From DASWOJ01 sp964242415 (GTDB lineage Bacteria; Pseudomonadota; Alphaproteobacteria; Acetobacterales; Acetobacteraceae), in assembly GCA_964242415.1 (NCBI GenBank), contig CAXTAT010000004.1, positions 216,217 through 280,216 of the forward strand: a DNA stretch of 64,000 nt, written 5' to 3'. Of the stretch, positions 18,468-27,406 are shown in pieces. The number at the start of each line of letters is the position of its first letter. Position 1 is the first letter of the stretch. The notes beneath the pieces were generated by a model. It was not told where the DNA came from. It worked only from the letters and a program-made list of their open reading frames with translations, and made no database searches. Both the position numbers and the translations under genes were made by a program.

Positions 18468-19240
18468 CAGCGCGGCATTCCGGCAATGGCTTGCGCGGTG
18501 GCGCGGTAGAACTGGTTGTCGGTCGGGGTGATCGTCATCTCCGCCATGCAGGTGCGGGCCGGCATCCGGGCTGCGAACACGGCGGCGGCGGCGATGTCCT
18601 CGGGCTGGATCATGATCGCGCGTTCCTCGGCGCTGGGCGGGCGCGGGCGGGTGTCGAGGATGGGGGTCGCGACCTCGCCGGGGTTGATGCAGACGCTGCG
18701 GATGCCGTGGATGCCCTCCTCGGCGTTGATGGTGGCCGACATGGCGACGGCGCCGTGCTTGCTGGCGGTGTAACTCGGCCCCGACACGGCGAAGATGCCG
18801 GTGCCGGCGACGGACGCCACATGGATCAGCAGCCCGGCCCGGCGCTCCCGCATGGCGGGCAGCACGGCCAGGCTGCACAGGAACGGCCCCTTCAGGTTCA
18901 CGTCCACGACGTTCGCCAGGTCGGCCGGCGACAGGTCGGCCCAATGGCGCCGCCGGGCGTTGGTGCCGGCGTTGTTGACCAGGATGTCGATGTCGCCCAG
19001 TGCCCCGGACACCGCCAGGTGCGCCTGCGTCACCTGGTGCGCGTCGGCCACGTCGGCGATGGCCATCATGGCGCTGCCGCCGGCGTCCTGCACCAGGCGC
19101 TGGGTTTCGGCCAGGCTGTCGCGCGACCGTCCGGTCAGCGCCAGGCGGCAGCCGGCGGCGGCGAACGCCTGGGCCAGGGCGCGGCCGATGCCGGTGCCGG
19201 CCCCGGTGATCCACACCGCCTGTCCCGTGATGTCCTGCAT
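18467..19240 (-). CDS. Short-chain dehydrogenase/reductase (SDR)
   Basis: This is a 257-residue classical SDR with cofactor motif TGAGTGIG, NNAG (LVNNAGTNA), a catalytic Tyr-Lys pair in YTASK, and INPGEVATPI. It is an NAD(P)-dependent oxidoreductase of unknown substrate. It is the first gene of a two-gene unit with the Ldh2-type dehydrogenase, and both may act on the same hydroxy or keto acid. The upstream spacer contains repeat copy 3. Confidence 0.92.
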   Translation of the reverse strand: MQDITGQAVWITGAGTGIGRALAQAFAAAGCRLALTGRSRDSLAETQRLVQDAGGSAMMAIADVADAHQVTQAHLAVSGALGDIDILVNNAGTNARRRHWADLSPADLANVVDVNLKGPFLCSLAVLPAMRERRAGLLIHVASVAGTGIFAVSGPSYTASKHGAVAMSATINAEEGIHGIRSVCINPGEVATPILDTRPRPPSAEERAIMIQPEDIAAAAVFAARMPARTCMAEMTITPTDNQFYRATAQAIAGMPR

Positions 19241-19627
19241 TGTGCGGTCCTCCTATTTCTGCGCATCACGCGCATGGCGTCCACGCTGGCCAGCGGTGGC
19301 GGGGCTGGGCCACGGGCGGTTTCCCTGCCGGCCTGATACGGCCAGTCTCTTGCGACAATGCATCCGGGCACGGGCAGCTACAAGCTTGAGCCAGGCCTTG
19401 ATTCCGCGCCTGGTACCAACCGCCAGAAGTTCTAACCTGTCGATCCCAACTGGCCCCTGTCATTGCGAGCCGGCTTCGGCGTGACATAGGGGACGGCAAG
19501 GGCTGCGCGTGTGGTTCCCCATGCCACGCCGCAAGCGCGGCTCGCAATGACGATGCCCTTGTCAGCGGTTAGGACTTTCGACGGTTGGTATGAGGAGGCA
19601 GCGACCCCGCCAATCCACCGCCCGGCG
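19241..19627. other. Gene-free spacer with repeat copy 3
   Basis: The 387-bp gap between the SDR start and the stop of the small gene at 19628 contains the inverted repeat at 19459-19551. Nothing else in it looks coding. Confidence 0.5.
19459..19551. repeat. Intergenic inverted repeat, copy 3 of 5
   Basis: It starts GTCATTGCGAGCCGGC and ends GCAAGCGCGGCTCGCAATGAC, so the outer ~15 bases of the arms are nearly perfect inverted repeats. The internal GCAATCCAGG core of the other copies has diverged here. Confidence 0.8.
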
Positions 19628-19849
19628 TCAGTTCGGGTTCCACAGCCGCAGCATGGTGGCGACCACCACCGCCTCCTCTCGGGACGACGCCTCCCCGAGC
19701 AGATGATGGCCGTCCTCCGTCTTCGGAATGCCGACGATCATGCTGTCGGCGGCCTCAATGGTCCGTAGGCTCCCGCCCTCGAACACGGCCCGCGCCGTCT
19801 CGATCAGGCCAAGGCTGAGCCACTGTTCGGTCGTCATGCTGTCATCCAA
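19628..19849 (-). CDS. Small hypothetical protein
   Basis: This is a 73-residue product, mostly soluble and acidic, with no transmembrane segment or signal peptide. The ATG at 19849 is used; an internal ATG four codons later (MTTEQW) is also plausible. It begins 30 bp after the stop of the pcaL-like gene on the same strand and is probably the last gene of the dgoK-dgoA-pcaL operon. I do not recognise a family. Confidence 0.55.
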   Translation of the reverse strand: MDDSMTTEQWLSLGLIETARAVFEGGSLRTIEAADSMIVGIPKTEDGHHLLGEASSREEAVVVATMLRLWNPN

Positions 19850-19879
19850 ATCAAGCCGCAGGGGCGCGGCGGGGGGTCC

Positions 19880-21019
19880 TTAGTCGTCCAGCAAGGCCTG
19901 CTTGGCAATCCGCATGGCACTGTTGGCGGCGGGGATGCCGGCATAGGCGGCGACGTGCATCATCACTTCCAGGACATCGTCCGGGGTCGCGCCGGTGTTG
20001 CGGGTGGCGCGAACGTGCAGGCGCAGTTCCTCGTGGTGGCCCAGGCAGGCCAGCATCGTGATCACCAGCAGGCTGCGCGTCCGCAGGTCCAGCCCGGGCC
20101 GGGTCCACACGCCGCCCCAGGCGGTGCGGGTGATGAACGCCTGGAAGTCGCGGTCCAGGTCGGTCATGGCGGCCGTCGCGCGGTCCACGTGCGCGTCGCC
20201 CAGCACTCGGCGGCGGACCGCCATGCCGGCCGTCAGGAAATCCGCGACTTCGGGCAGCAGAAAGCTGCGTATGGCGTCCGACACCTGGTCCGGCACCTCG
20301 ACGGTGGGGATGTGCGCGGCGCCGAGCAGCACCGTCAGGCTGCCGCCAAGCGCGGCCCGCAGCGCCTCCGCGCTGGCCAGCGGCGTTGATTGGTCCTGGT
20401 CGCCGACCAGGACCAGGGCGGGAACCCGCAGTGCGCCGGTTTCGGCCGTGAGGTCCGCGGCGCCGATGGCCTCGGCGGCGGCGGCGTAGCCCTCCGGGGC
20501 TGTGCGGAGCAGCATGGCGCGAAGGCCGACGGCCGCCGGGGCGCCCATGAACGGGGCCGTCACCCAGCGCGCCATGACGGCCTCCACGACGGCCTCCATT
20601 CCATCTGCCCGGACCAGCGCCGCCCGGTCCCGCCAGCCCTGCGCGGGCGGGATGGCCATGGCGGTGTCGCACAGGATCAGGCTGGCGACCCGGGCCGGCG
20701 CCTGGTGCGCCAAGGACTGCGCGACCAGGCCGCCGATGCTGAGACCCCCGACATGCGCCTGGTTGATCCCCAAGGCGTCCAGCGCCGCGATCACGTCCGC
20801 CGCCAGGCCGGCGATGGTGTAGGGGCCGGGCGTCACCTCGGTCAGCCCGTGGCCGCGCAGGTCCGGGCGCACCACGCGGAATGGACCCGCCAGGGCGGCC
20901 GCCTGCGCGTCCCACACGTGCAGCGACGTGCCGAGCGAATGCAGCAGCACCAGCACCGGGGCGGCAGCGGGGCCGTCGATCTGGACGTGCATCGTCAGGC
21001 CGTTGGCATTCAGGAACAT
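19880..21019 (-). CDS. 3-oxoadipate enol-lactonase / 4-carboxymuconolactone decarboxylase fusion (PcaL-type)
   Basis: This is a 379-residue two-domain protein. Residues ~1-255 are an alpha/beta hydrolase like PcaD, with oxyanion region LLHSLGTS, nucleophile S94 in GGLSIGG and the catalytic His in GAAHIPTVE. Residues ~258-379 are a carboxymuconolactone decarboxylase domain like PcaC, with CLGHHEELRLHVRAT, an NTGATPDDVLE segment and YAGIPAAN. In the protocatechuate branch of the beta-ketoadipate pathway these domains perform the last two ring-derived steps. The gene starts 4 bp after the dgoA stop, so it sits in a sugar-acid operon with no other pca genes. It could therefore work on another lactone. 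Confidence 0.88.
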   Translation of the reverse strand: MFLNANGLTMHVQIDGPAAAPVLVLLHSLGTSLHVWDAQAAALAGPFRVVRPDLRGHGLTEVTPGPYTIAGLAADVIAALDALGINQAHVGGLSIGGLVAQSLAHQAPARVASLILCDTAMAIPPAQGWRDRAALVRADGMEAVVEAVMARWVTAPFMGAPAAVGLRAMLLRTAPEGYAAAAEAIGAADLTAETGALRVPALVLVGDQDQSTPLASAEALRAALGGSLTVLLGAAHIPTVEVPDQVSDAIRSFLLPEVADFLTAGMAVRRRVLGDAHVDRATAAMTDLDRDFQAFITRTAWGGVWTRPGLDLRTRSLLVITMLACLGHHEELRLHVRATRNTGATPDDVLEVMMHVAAYAGIPAANSAMRIAKQALLDD

Positions 21020-21023
21020 GGCG

Positions 21024-21650
21024 TCAATCCTCCCGTACGGCCAGCGCCGCGGTCAGCGCGCCGGCCTTGGCCGCCACGGTTGCGGCGGCGTCGCCGGGCT
21101 TATACAGCGCGGAGCCGATGCCGAAACCTGCCGCACCCGCCGCGCGCCAGGCGGCCAGGTTCGCCGCGTCGATGCCGCCGACCGGCAGCACCATCGTGCC
21201 CGGCGGCAGCACGGCGCGCAGCGCGCGGAGCATCGCGGGGCTGCCGCCCTCGGCGGGGAACAGCTTCAGCGCGTCCGCCCCGGCGTCGAGCAGGCTGAAC
21301 GCCTCCGCCGGGGTGAAGAAGCCCGGTACGGCCAGCAAGCCTCGCGCCTTTGCGGCGCGGACGATCGCGGGGTCGGCGTGCGGCGTCACGATCAGCCGTC
21401 CGCCGGCCTCCTCCACCCGGTCCACGTCGGCGGCGCGCATCACCGTGCCGGCGCCGACCAGCATCGTGGCGCCGAACCGCCGGGCCAGGCGGGCGATGCT
21501 GCTGAACGGGTCCGGTGAGTTCAGCGGCACCTCGACCACCCGCAGCCCGGCGGCGACCAGGGCGTCGCCGACCGGCTCCGCCTCATCGGGGCGGATGCCG
21601 CGCAGGATGGCGACAAGCGGGCAGGCGGCTAGGAGGTTTGCTAGGTCCAT
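21024..21650 (-). CDS. dgoA: 2-dehydro-3-deoxy-6-phosphogalactonate (KDPGal) aldolase
   Basis: This is a 208-residue class I KDPG/KDPGal aldolase. The motifs are PLVAILRGI, VEVPLNSPDP, VGAGTV, TPHADP and the Schiff-base Lys in ALKLFPAE. It splits KDPGal to pyruvate and glyceraldehyde-3-phosphate in the DeLey-Doudoroff galactonate route. It overlaps the upstream kinase gene by 10 bp, which together with the kinase identity favours the galactonate rather than gluconate isomer. Confidence 0.92.
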   Translation of the reverse strand: MDLANLLAACPLVAILRGIRPDEAEPVGDALVAAGLRVVEVPLNSPDPFSSIARLARRFGATMLVGAGTVMRAADVDRVEEAGGRLIVTPHADPAIVRAAKARGLLAVPGFFTPAEAFSLLDAGADALKLFPAEGGSPAMLRALRAVLPPGTMVLPVGGIDAANLAAWRAAGAAGFGIGSALYKPGDAAATVAAKAGALTAALAVRED

Positions 21651-22510
21651 GGCGCGTGCGCTCCGATGAGAGCCAGGCCGCGTGCGGCGGCATCCGGCGG
21701 ACCCGGTTGCGACGCGCCGCCGCAGAGCGCGATGGCCTGGGCGTACAACCCGCACAGCGCCGCATCGCCGATCAGGTGGACCGTGCCGGCCGGCGTGGCG
21801 GCCCGGACCTCGTGCCCGATCAGCAGGCCCGACAGGTAGGACGCGGCGGCGGCATCGGCCAGCCCGCCTGTCAGCCCCAGCGTGCGGACGCCGAACAGGT
21901 GGTGCAGCAGCCCGCCGGGATCGCCGGAGCGTGCGACGCCGCGGGCGAAGGCGTCCGGGTCCGGCGCGGCGCCGGGCTGCATCAGGCGGCCCAGGATGGT
22001 GTGCTCGCGCAGTGCGGCGAAGGCTTCCCCGGTCAGGTGGGTGGTGAAGCCTGCAACCCGGCTGTCGGCGATCCGCACCCACTTGGAATGGCTGCCGGGC
22101 AGGCAGGCGATGGCGTCCGGGCCGGTCGATTCGAGGGCGCCGACGACCTGCACCTCCTCGCCGCGCATCACCTCGGGGACGCCGCCATCCACCATCAGGC
22201 CCGGCGCCAGCAGGATCTGCGCGCCGTCGAACGGCACCACCACCAGGGCACGCGCCAACTCGGCGGCGCCAGCGGGACAGGGGAGATAGGGCGCCTCCCG
22301 CCAGCCTTGGCGGCTGCCGACCATGCCGGACATCAGCACATGGCGCTCGCCGTCCGCGAGCCAGGGTGCAATCGCAGCGCGTAGCGCGTCGGGAAAGCCG
22401 CCGGGCGGAACAGTCAGGATGCCCTGGGACGACGAGTGCCGGTCGATGGCGGCGTGGCCGCGCAGGCGGAAGGCGCGGAAGCTGCTGGTGCCCCAATCGA
22501 CGCCGATCAT
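21641..22510 (-). CDS. dgoK: 2-dehydro-3-deoxygalactonokinase
   Basis: This is a 289-residue sugar-acid kinase. It starts with the phosphate-1 motif MIGVDWGTSSFRAF and contains MSGMVGSRQGW, CLPGSHSKWVR and LTGGLADAAAASYLSGLLIG, all typical of DgoK. It phosphorylates 2-keto-3-deoxygalactonate at C6. It is the first gene of the dgoK-dgoA-pcaL unit. No galactonate dehydratase lies beside it. Confidence 0.93.
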   Translation of the reverse strand: MIGVDWGTSSFRAFRLRGHAAIDRHSSSQGILTVPPGGFPDALRAAIAPWLADGERHVLMSGMVGSRQGWREAPYLPCPAGAAELARALVVVPFDGAQILLAPGLMVDGGVPEVMRGEEVQVVGALESTGPDAIACLPGSHSKWVRIADSRVAGFTTHLTGEAFAALREHTILGRLMQPGAAPDPDAFARGVARSGDPGGLLHHLFGVRTLGLTGGLADAAAASYLSGLLIGHEVRAATPAGTVHLIGDAALCGLYAQAIALCGGASQPGPPDAAARGLALIGAHAPWT

Positions 22511-22566
22511 GCGGCTGCCAGGCTCGACCGGTTCTCGCCGACTCCTGCATCGTCCCGGCCTGCGTC

Positions 22567-22660
22567 GTCATCACAAGCCGGCGTCGGCGTGGCAATCCAG
22601 CGGGCAAGGACCGCGCCTGTCCCCCTGGATTGCCGCGCCGCAAGGGCGGCTCGCAATGAC
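22567..22660. repeat. Intergenic inverted repeat, copy 4 of 5
   Basis: The left arm contains CGGCGTGGCAATCCAGCGGG. The right arm is CCCCTGGATTGCC through GGCGGCTCGCAATGAC. It lies 3' of the glycosyltransferase gene and 5' of dgoK, all on the minus strand. Confidence 0.85.
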
Positions 22661-22704
22661 AGCGCTTCCGTCACCGTTCAGGCTCGCAAGCCGTCAACAG
22701 CGGG

Positions 22705-23463
22705 TCAGCGGTAGTCATTCCAAGCCGTCGTGAACGGCTTGCGGAAGAATGTCGCCCACAAGTAGTTCGCCCCATACCGGACGCCCGTCATCACCACGCC
22801 ATCGCCGCGCAGCCTCCGGCCCGACGACTTGGCCATCAGCGCGAAGGTGAACCGCACGTCGCCCACCTTGTTCATGCGCCGGGCGATGTCGGTGTCCTCG
22901 CCATAGAAGGTGAACGCGTCGCTGTAGCCGCCGATGCCCTCCAGCACGTCCCGCACCAGCACGAAGTTGCCGCCCTGCACCATGCTGCCCACGCCCAGCA
23001 CATGCTTGTTGAAGCTGTAGGTCGCATAGCCCATCCAGTAGAAGCTGCGCGCCAAGGTCCGGATGTGCAGCGGCACGTCGTAGTAATCGTAGGGACCGCT
23101 GAGCACCACTAGCCTCGGGCTTTGCTCGAACGCCTGGAACACCCGGTCGAGCCAGCCCTCGGGGATCAGCGTGTCGGCGTCGATGTTGGCGATCAGCACG
23201 CCGCGCGACGCCAGGAACCCGGCGCTGCGGGCCTGCACCAGGCCCTTCACCGGCTGATCGACCACCACCACGCCGGGCGTCGCCGCCGCCACCGAGGCCG
23301 TGCTGTCGGTGCTGGCGTTGTTCACCACCAGGACCTCCGCCGTGCAGCCGGTCCGCGCGATCTCCGCCTGGATCGCCGCCAGGCACGCCGGCAGCAGCCG
23401 CTCCTCGTTGTAGGCGGGGACGACGAAGCTGACGCGCGGACGCTCGGCGGCGGTTGAGGTCAT
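22705..23463 (-). CDS. Glycosyltransferase family 2
   Basis: This is a 252-residue GT-A fold enzyme. It has the family opening VSFVVPAYNEERLLPACL, the metal-binding DxD in NIDADTLIPEGWLDRV, an acceptor region with GGNFVLVRDVLEGIGGY, and a GEDTDIARR motif that supplies the catalytic acid. It transfers a sugar from a nucleotide sugar to an unknown acceptor. There is no clear membrane segment besides a moderately hydrophobic patch near the C-terminus. It is divergent from the gamma-glutamyltransferase gene. Confidence 0.9.
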   Translation of the reverse strand: MTSTAAERPRVSFVVPAYNEERLLPACLAAIQAEIARTGCTAEVLVVNNASTDSTASVAAATPGVVVVDQPVKGLVQARSAGFLASRGVLIANIDADTLIPEGWLDRVFQAFEQSPRLVVLSGPYDYYDVPLHIRTLARSFYWMGYATYSFNKHVLGVGSMVQGGNFVLVRDVLEGIGGYSDAFTFYGEDTDIARRMNKVGDVRFTFALMAKSSGRRLRGDGVVMTGVRYGANYLWATFFRKPFTTAWNDYR

Positions 23464-23636
23464 GCAGGCGTGCTCCCTTTGGGTCCTGGCGTCCGCTGGC
23501 ATTGAGGGGGTGGCGGCGTCCAGCCACATTTCTGTGTCACATGACCGCAACCTTTGCCAGCGCCGCCGGAATCGCACCACCCCTGGCTCCGCCGGGCCAG
23601 GTTGGGATAGCGTGGCCCAGACCCTCAGGAACTGCC

Positions 23637-25223
23637 ATGCCCAGCACGCCTCCGCCGCACCCGACTCGGCCCCTCACGCAGAACTGGCAGGTCACCAAGC
23701 CCACGGCCACCGGCCGGCGCGGCATGGTGGTGTCGCAGGCGCGGGATGCGGCGCTGGCGGGCGTGTCGGTGCTGGACGCCGGCGGCAACGCCATCGATGC
23801 CGCGGTGGCGGCGGCTTTGGCCCTGGCGACGGTGGAGCCTTGGAACAGCGGCCTCGGCGGCATCGGATTCGCGGTGGTGCACCGCGCCGGGCAGCCGCGG
23901 GCGGAGGTGGTCGATTTCGGCCCGCGCGCGCCGGGCCGGCTGGACCCGGGCGCGTTCAAGCTGACCGGGCGGACGGCGCAGGACCTGTTCGCGTGGCCGG
24001 GGGTGGAGGGCGACGCCAACATCCATGGGCCGCTGTCGTTCGCCATCCCGTCCGCCGTCGCCGGGTGTGCCCACATGCACGGGCGCTGGGGCTCGCTGCC
24101 GCAGCGGCAGCTCGTGGCGCCCGCCCTGGCGCTGGCTCGGCGCGGCCTGGCGCAGGACTGGTTCACCACGCTCAAGGTTGCCAACGCCGCTGCGGTGCTG
24201 CGGCTGTACGCCGAAAGCGCCCGCATCTACCTGCCGGACGGCCTGCCTCCGGTGGCGCCCTACCAGGGCAACCCCGGCTTCTTGCCGCTGGGCCGGCTGG
24301 CGGACACCCTGGAGCACCTGGGCGAGGCCGGGCTGCGCGACTTCTACGAGGGCGACGTGGCCGCCGGCATCGCTCAGGACGTGGCGGCGCTGGGCGGCGT
24401 GCTGGACCGCGACGACCTGCGGCGGTGCGAGGCCCGCGTGACGCCGGCGCAGGACCTGGCCTGGGGCGGGCGCACCCTGCAGATGGCCGGCGGCCTGACC
24501 GCCGCGCCTACCCTGGCGCGCGTGCTGGACGGCATGGCGGGCGCCCCCCATGCGGCCGCTGCCCCGGACGCCGGGTGGTATGCCGCCCTGGCCCGCAGCA
24601 TGAAGGCCGCATACGCCGAGCGCCTGGCCGGTCTGGGCGACGCCGAACCAAAAGCTGCCGAAAGCTGCACCACCCACCTGACGGTCTGCGACGCCGCGGG
24701 CACGATGGTGGCGATGACGACGACGCTGCTGTCCTCGATGGGCAGCCGGGTGGTGCTGCCGGGGTCCGGCGTGCTGATGAACAACGGCGTGATGTGGTTC
24801 GACCCGCGGCCGGGCCAGGCGAACTCGGTGGCGCCGGGCAAGCGCCCGCTGACCAATATGTGCCCGGTCATCCTGCGCGACGGCGACCGGCCGGTGCTGG
24901 CGGCGGGGGCCTCGGGCGGGCGGCGCATCCTGGCGGCCGTGGTGCAGATGCTGGCCTTCGTCGAGGGCTTCGGCATGGACCCGCAGGCGGCGGCGCACCA
25001 GCCGCGCATCGACGTGTCGGACGCCGAGACCGTCCACGCCGACCAGCGCCTGCCGCCCGACGTGCTGGACGCCCTGCGCGCGGACGGCCCAGTCGAGGTG
25101 GTGGAACACGGCGTGCTGCCGGTGAACTTCGCCTGCCCGAACCTGATCCTGGACCAGGACGGCCAACGCACCGGCATCAGCGACGTGATGTCCCCGTGGT
25201 CTGCCGCGGTGGCCCAAGCTTGA
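23637..25223 (+). CDS. Gamma-glutamyltransferase-like Ntn hydrolase
   Basis: This is a 528-residue proenzyme of the GGT family. The N-terminal part has RGMVVSQ, DAGGNAIDAAVAAALAL and SGLGGIGF. The autoprocessing Thr is T345 at CTTHLTVCDAAG, giving a large subunit of ~344 and a small one of ~184 residues. The oxyanion region has SSMGSRVVLPGSGVLMNN. It hydrolyses or transfers gamma-glutamyl groups. Unlike the periplasmic E. coli enzyme, no signal peptide is visible at the chosen start (23637), so it may be cytoplasmic. It is followed by trmO 27 bp later. Confidence 0.92.
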   Translation: MPSTPPPHPTRPLTQNWQVTKPTATGRRGMVVSQARDAALAGVSVLDAGGNAIDAAVAAALALATVEPWNSGLGGIGFAVVHRAGQPRAEVVDFGPRAPGRLDPGAFKLTGRTAQDLFAWPGVEGDANIHGPLSFAIPSAVAGCAHMHGRWGSLPQRQLVAPALALARRGLAQDWFTTLKVANAAAVLRLYAESARIYLPDGLPPVAPYQGNPGFLPLGRLADTLEHLGEAGLRDFYEGDVAAGIAQDVAALGGVLDRDDLRRCEARVTPAQDLAWGGRTLQMAGGLTAAPTLARVLDGMAGAPHAAAAPDAGWYAALARSMKAAYAERLAGLGDAEPKAAESCTTHLTVCDAAGTMVAMTTTLLSSMGSRVVLPGSGVLMNNGVMWFDPRPGQANSVAPGKRPLTNMCPVILRDGDRPVLAAGASGGRRILAAVVQMLAFVEGFGMDPQAAAHQPRIDVSDAETVHADQRLPPDVLDALRADGPVEVVEHGVLPVNFACPNLILDQDGQRTGISDVMSPWSAAVAQA

Positions 25224-25250
25224 CCCACCACTCCTGATACAGGTCCCGTG

Positions 25251-25703
25251 ATGCAGGTCCGGCCCATCGGCCACCTTGAGACGCCGTTCCGCACCATCGC
25301 GGACTGTCCGCGCAACGGCCGGCAGATCGACCCGGCGCCGGCCTGCCATGCCGTCGTGGACCCCGCCTTCATGGGCGGGCTGCTGTCTCTGGACGGCTTT
25401 TCCCACCTGATCCTGCTGTACTGGCTGGGGCCGCAGGACGCCGGCCTGCAGATCACCCCGCCCTTCGACGGCCAGCCCCGCGGCGTGTTCGCCACCCGTG
25501 CGCCGCTGCGGCCCAACCCGGTCGGCCTGTCCGTCGTTGCCTATGACGGCAGCGAAGCGCCGGGCCGCCTGCGGGTGCGCTACCTGGACTGCATCGACGG
25601 CACGCCGCTGCTGGACATCAAGCCCTACCTCCCGTCCACCGACGCCGAACCCGGCGCCGCCATGGGCTGGCTGACCCCGCACCGCACCGCCCGAGGCCAC
25701 TGA
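25251..25703 (+). CDS. trmO: tRNA (N6-threonylcarbamoyladenosine37-N6)-methyltransferase (TrmO/TsaA family)
   Basis: This is a 150-residue single-domain protein of the TsaA/YaeB fold. It begins VRPIGHLETPF and contains LDGFSHLILLYW, RAPLRPNPVGLSV and DCIDGTPLLDIKPYLP, the SAM-binding motifs of TrmO. It N6-methylates t6A37 of threonine tRNAs in E. coli. The shorter alphaproteobacterial forms lack the C-terminal domain, as here. An in-frame GTG at 25248 is an alternative start. Its TGA overlaps the ATG of the amidase gene (TGATG). Confidence 0.88.
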   Translation: MQVRPIGHLETPFRTIADCPRNGRQIDPAPACHAVVDPAFMGGLLSLDGFSHLILLYWLGPQDAGLQITPPFDGQPRGVFATRAPLRPNPVGLSVVAYDGSEAPGRLRVRYLDCIDGTPLLDIKPYLPSTDAEPGAAMGWLTPHRTARGH

Positions 25704-27160
25704 TGCCCGACTCCACACACAATTCCTCCACGGACAACTCCACGCACGGCGCCGCACCCGGCGGCCTGGACGCCGCCGACCCCGCCCAGATGCCGGCCGA
25801 GTCGCTGCTGGCGCACTACGCCCGCGGCACCCTCAGCCCCGTCGAGGTGCTGCAGGCTGTCACCGAGCGCATCGCCCGCTTCAACCCGGCGCTGAACGCC
25901 TTCGCCGTCCTGAACCCGCGCGCCGTGCAGGCGGCGGGCGAGAGCGAAGGGCGGTGGCGCGCCGGCCGTCCCCTAGGCGCGCTGGACGGCGTGCCCTGCA
26001 CGGTGAAGGACCTGGTGGACCTGCAGGGCTTCCCGACCCGGCGCGGCAGCCGCACCACCTCGCCCGAGCCTGCTGCCGCCGATGGCCCCTCCGTGCTGGG
26101 GCTGAAGGCGGCCGGCGCCGTCATCTTGGGCAAGACCACCACGACGGAGTTCGGCTGGAAGTCCCCCGGCGACTGCCCGCTGCATGGCATCACCCGCAAT
26201 CCTTGGAACCCGGCGTACTCCCCCGGCGGCTCGTCGAGCGGCGCGGCGGCGGCCGCCGGTGCGGGGTTCGGGCCGTTGCACCTGGGCACCGACGCCGGCG
26301 GCAGCGTCCGCATCCCGGCGGCCTGGTCCGGCGTGGTGGGGTTGAAGCCCAGCTTCGGCCGGGTGCCGCAGTGGCCGCTGAGCGCGTTCGGGGGCGTGTC
26401 CTGCGCGGGGCCGCTGGCGCGCACGGTGCGCGATGCGGCGCTGATGCTGGGCGTGTTGGCGCGGCATGACCTGCGCGATCCCTACAGCCTGCCGGATGAC
26501 CCCCGGAGCTGGTTGGATGGCATCGAGTCCGGGGTGGCCGGGCTGCGCGTGTCCGTCCTGCGCGGACCCGGGTTCGATGCCCCAGTGGACGCGGACGGCA
26601 TCGCCGCCGTGGAGCAGGCCGCCGCCCTGCTGGCCGACGCCGGGGCGGAGGTCGCGGACGAGGACCCGGGTCTGCCGGACGTTGGCCTGGTGTTCCGCCA
26701 GCTTTGGGGCACGTCCCTGGCTGCGCTGGTGCAGGCCACGCCACCGGACCAGCGCGGGTTGCTGGACGCGGGCATCGCCGAGGTCGCGGCGGAGTTCGGC
26801 GCGGTGACTGGGATCGCGCTGATGCAGGGGGAGGCGGCGCGGGTGCAGGCGGCGCACCGGATGGCGCTGTTCCACCGCCGGTTCGACCTGGTGCTGTGCC
26901 CGACCGTGCCCGGGCCGCCACCGCTGGCGGATGCGCCCACGTCCGGCCCAGCCGCCGCCCTGCTGCGGGATTGGGCGCCCTGGACGGCGCTGTTCAACTT
27001 GACGCGCCAGCCGGCCATCACCGTCCCGCTGGGCCTGACCGCCGCCGGCTTGCCGCGCAGCGTGCAGCTCGCCGCGGCGCTGTACCGGGACGACCTGGTG
27101 CTGCGTGCCGCGCGCGTGCTGGAGCAGGCGGTGCCGGTCCCCCTGGCGCCGTTGGGCTAG
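25703..27160 (+). CDS. Amidase signature family protein
   Basis: This is a 485-residue amidase with the complete Ser-cisSer-Lys site: K102 in CTVKDLVDL, the cis-Ser in GGSSSGAAAAAG and the nucleophile Ser in DAGGSVRIPA. The substrate range of the family covers simple amides, peptidyl amides and, in GatA, Gln-tRNA amidotransfer. The lack of a gatB or gatC neighbour argues against GatA. The N-terminus has a low-complexity Ser/Thr/Asn/His stretch. It is translationally coupled to trmO. Confidence 0.92.
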   Translation: MPDSTHNSSTDNSTHGAAPGGLDAADPAQMPAESLLAHYARGTLSPVEVLQAVTERIARFNPALNAFAVLNPRAVQAAGESEGRWRAGRPLGALDGVPCTVKDLVDLQGFPTRRGSRTTSPEPAAADGPSVLGLKAAGAVILGKTTTTEFGWKSPGDCPLHGITRNPWNPAYSPGGSSSGAAAAAGAGFGPLHLGTDAGGSVRIPAAWSGVVGLKPSFGRVPQWPLSAFGGVSCAGPLARTVRDAALMLGVLARHDLRDPYSLPDDPRSWLDGIESGVAGLRVSVLRGPGFDAPVDADGIAAVEQAAALLADAGAEVADEDPGLPDVGLVFRQLWGTSLAALVQATPPDQRGLLDAGIAEVAAEFGAVTGIALMQGEAARVQAAHRMALFHRRFDLVLCPTVPGPPPLADAPTSGPAAALLRDWAPWTALFNLTRQPAITVPLGLTAAGLPRSVQLAAALYRDDLVLRAARVLEQAVPVPLAPLG

Positions 27161-27191
27161 GTTGGCCTAGCGTTCGGCGCGATGCAGCGTT

Positions 27192-27347
27192 CTTCCCCCT
27201 CTCCCTCCGGGAGAGGGCCGGGGTGAGGGGGTCTTCCCGCAAGCACCGCGCCAGCCGGCGAAAGCGCGCGTCCGGTCCTCAGTTTGCCGGACTGGGCGCT
27301 GGCCCGCCCCCTCACCCCGGCCCTCTCCCGGGGGGAGAGGGGGAAGA
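27192..27347. repeat. Intergenic inverted repeat of the CCCTCACCCCGGCCCTC type, copy 1
   Basis: The left arm contains CTCTCCCTCCGGGAGAGGG then CCGGGGTGAGGGGG. The right arm contains CCCCCTCACCCCGGCCCTC and a second small hairpin of C/G runs. The two arms, ~75 bp apart, are inverted copies. It fills the space between the amidase and M20 peptidase genes. Confidence 0.85.
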
Positions 27348-27406
27348 AAGCTTGTTGGCCTGCTTCCGGCTCAACCGGCGCTGACCCGCTTGCCGAAGGA
27401 ACTGCC

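Noticed and set aside
20390..21669. Plus-strand open frames opposite pcaL/dgoA
   Set aside because: Arg/Ala-rich shadows of the minus-strand operon, without start sites or motifs.
25703..27160. Amidase as GatA of the tRNA-dependent amidotransferase
   Set aside because: No gatB or gatC nearby, and the gene is in an amide/peptide hydrolase cluster; the general amidase label is safer.
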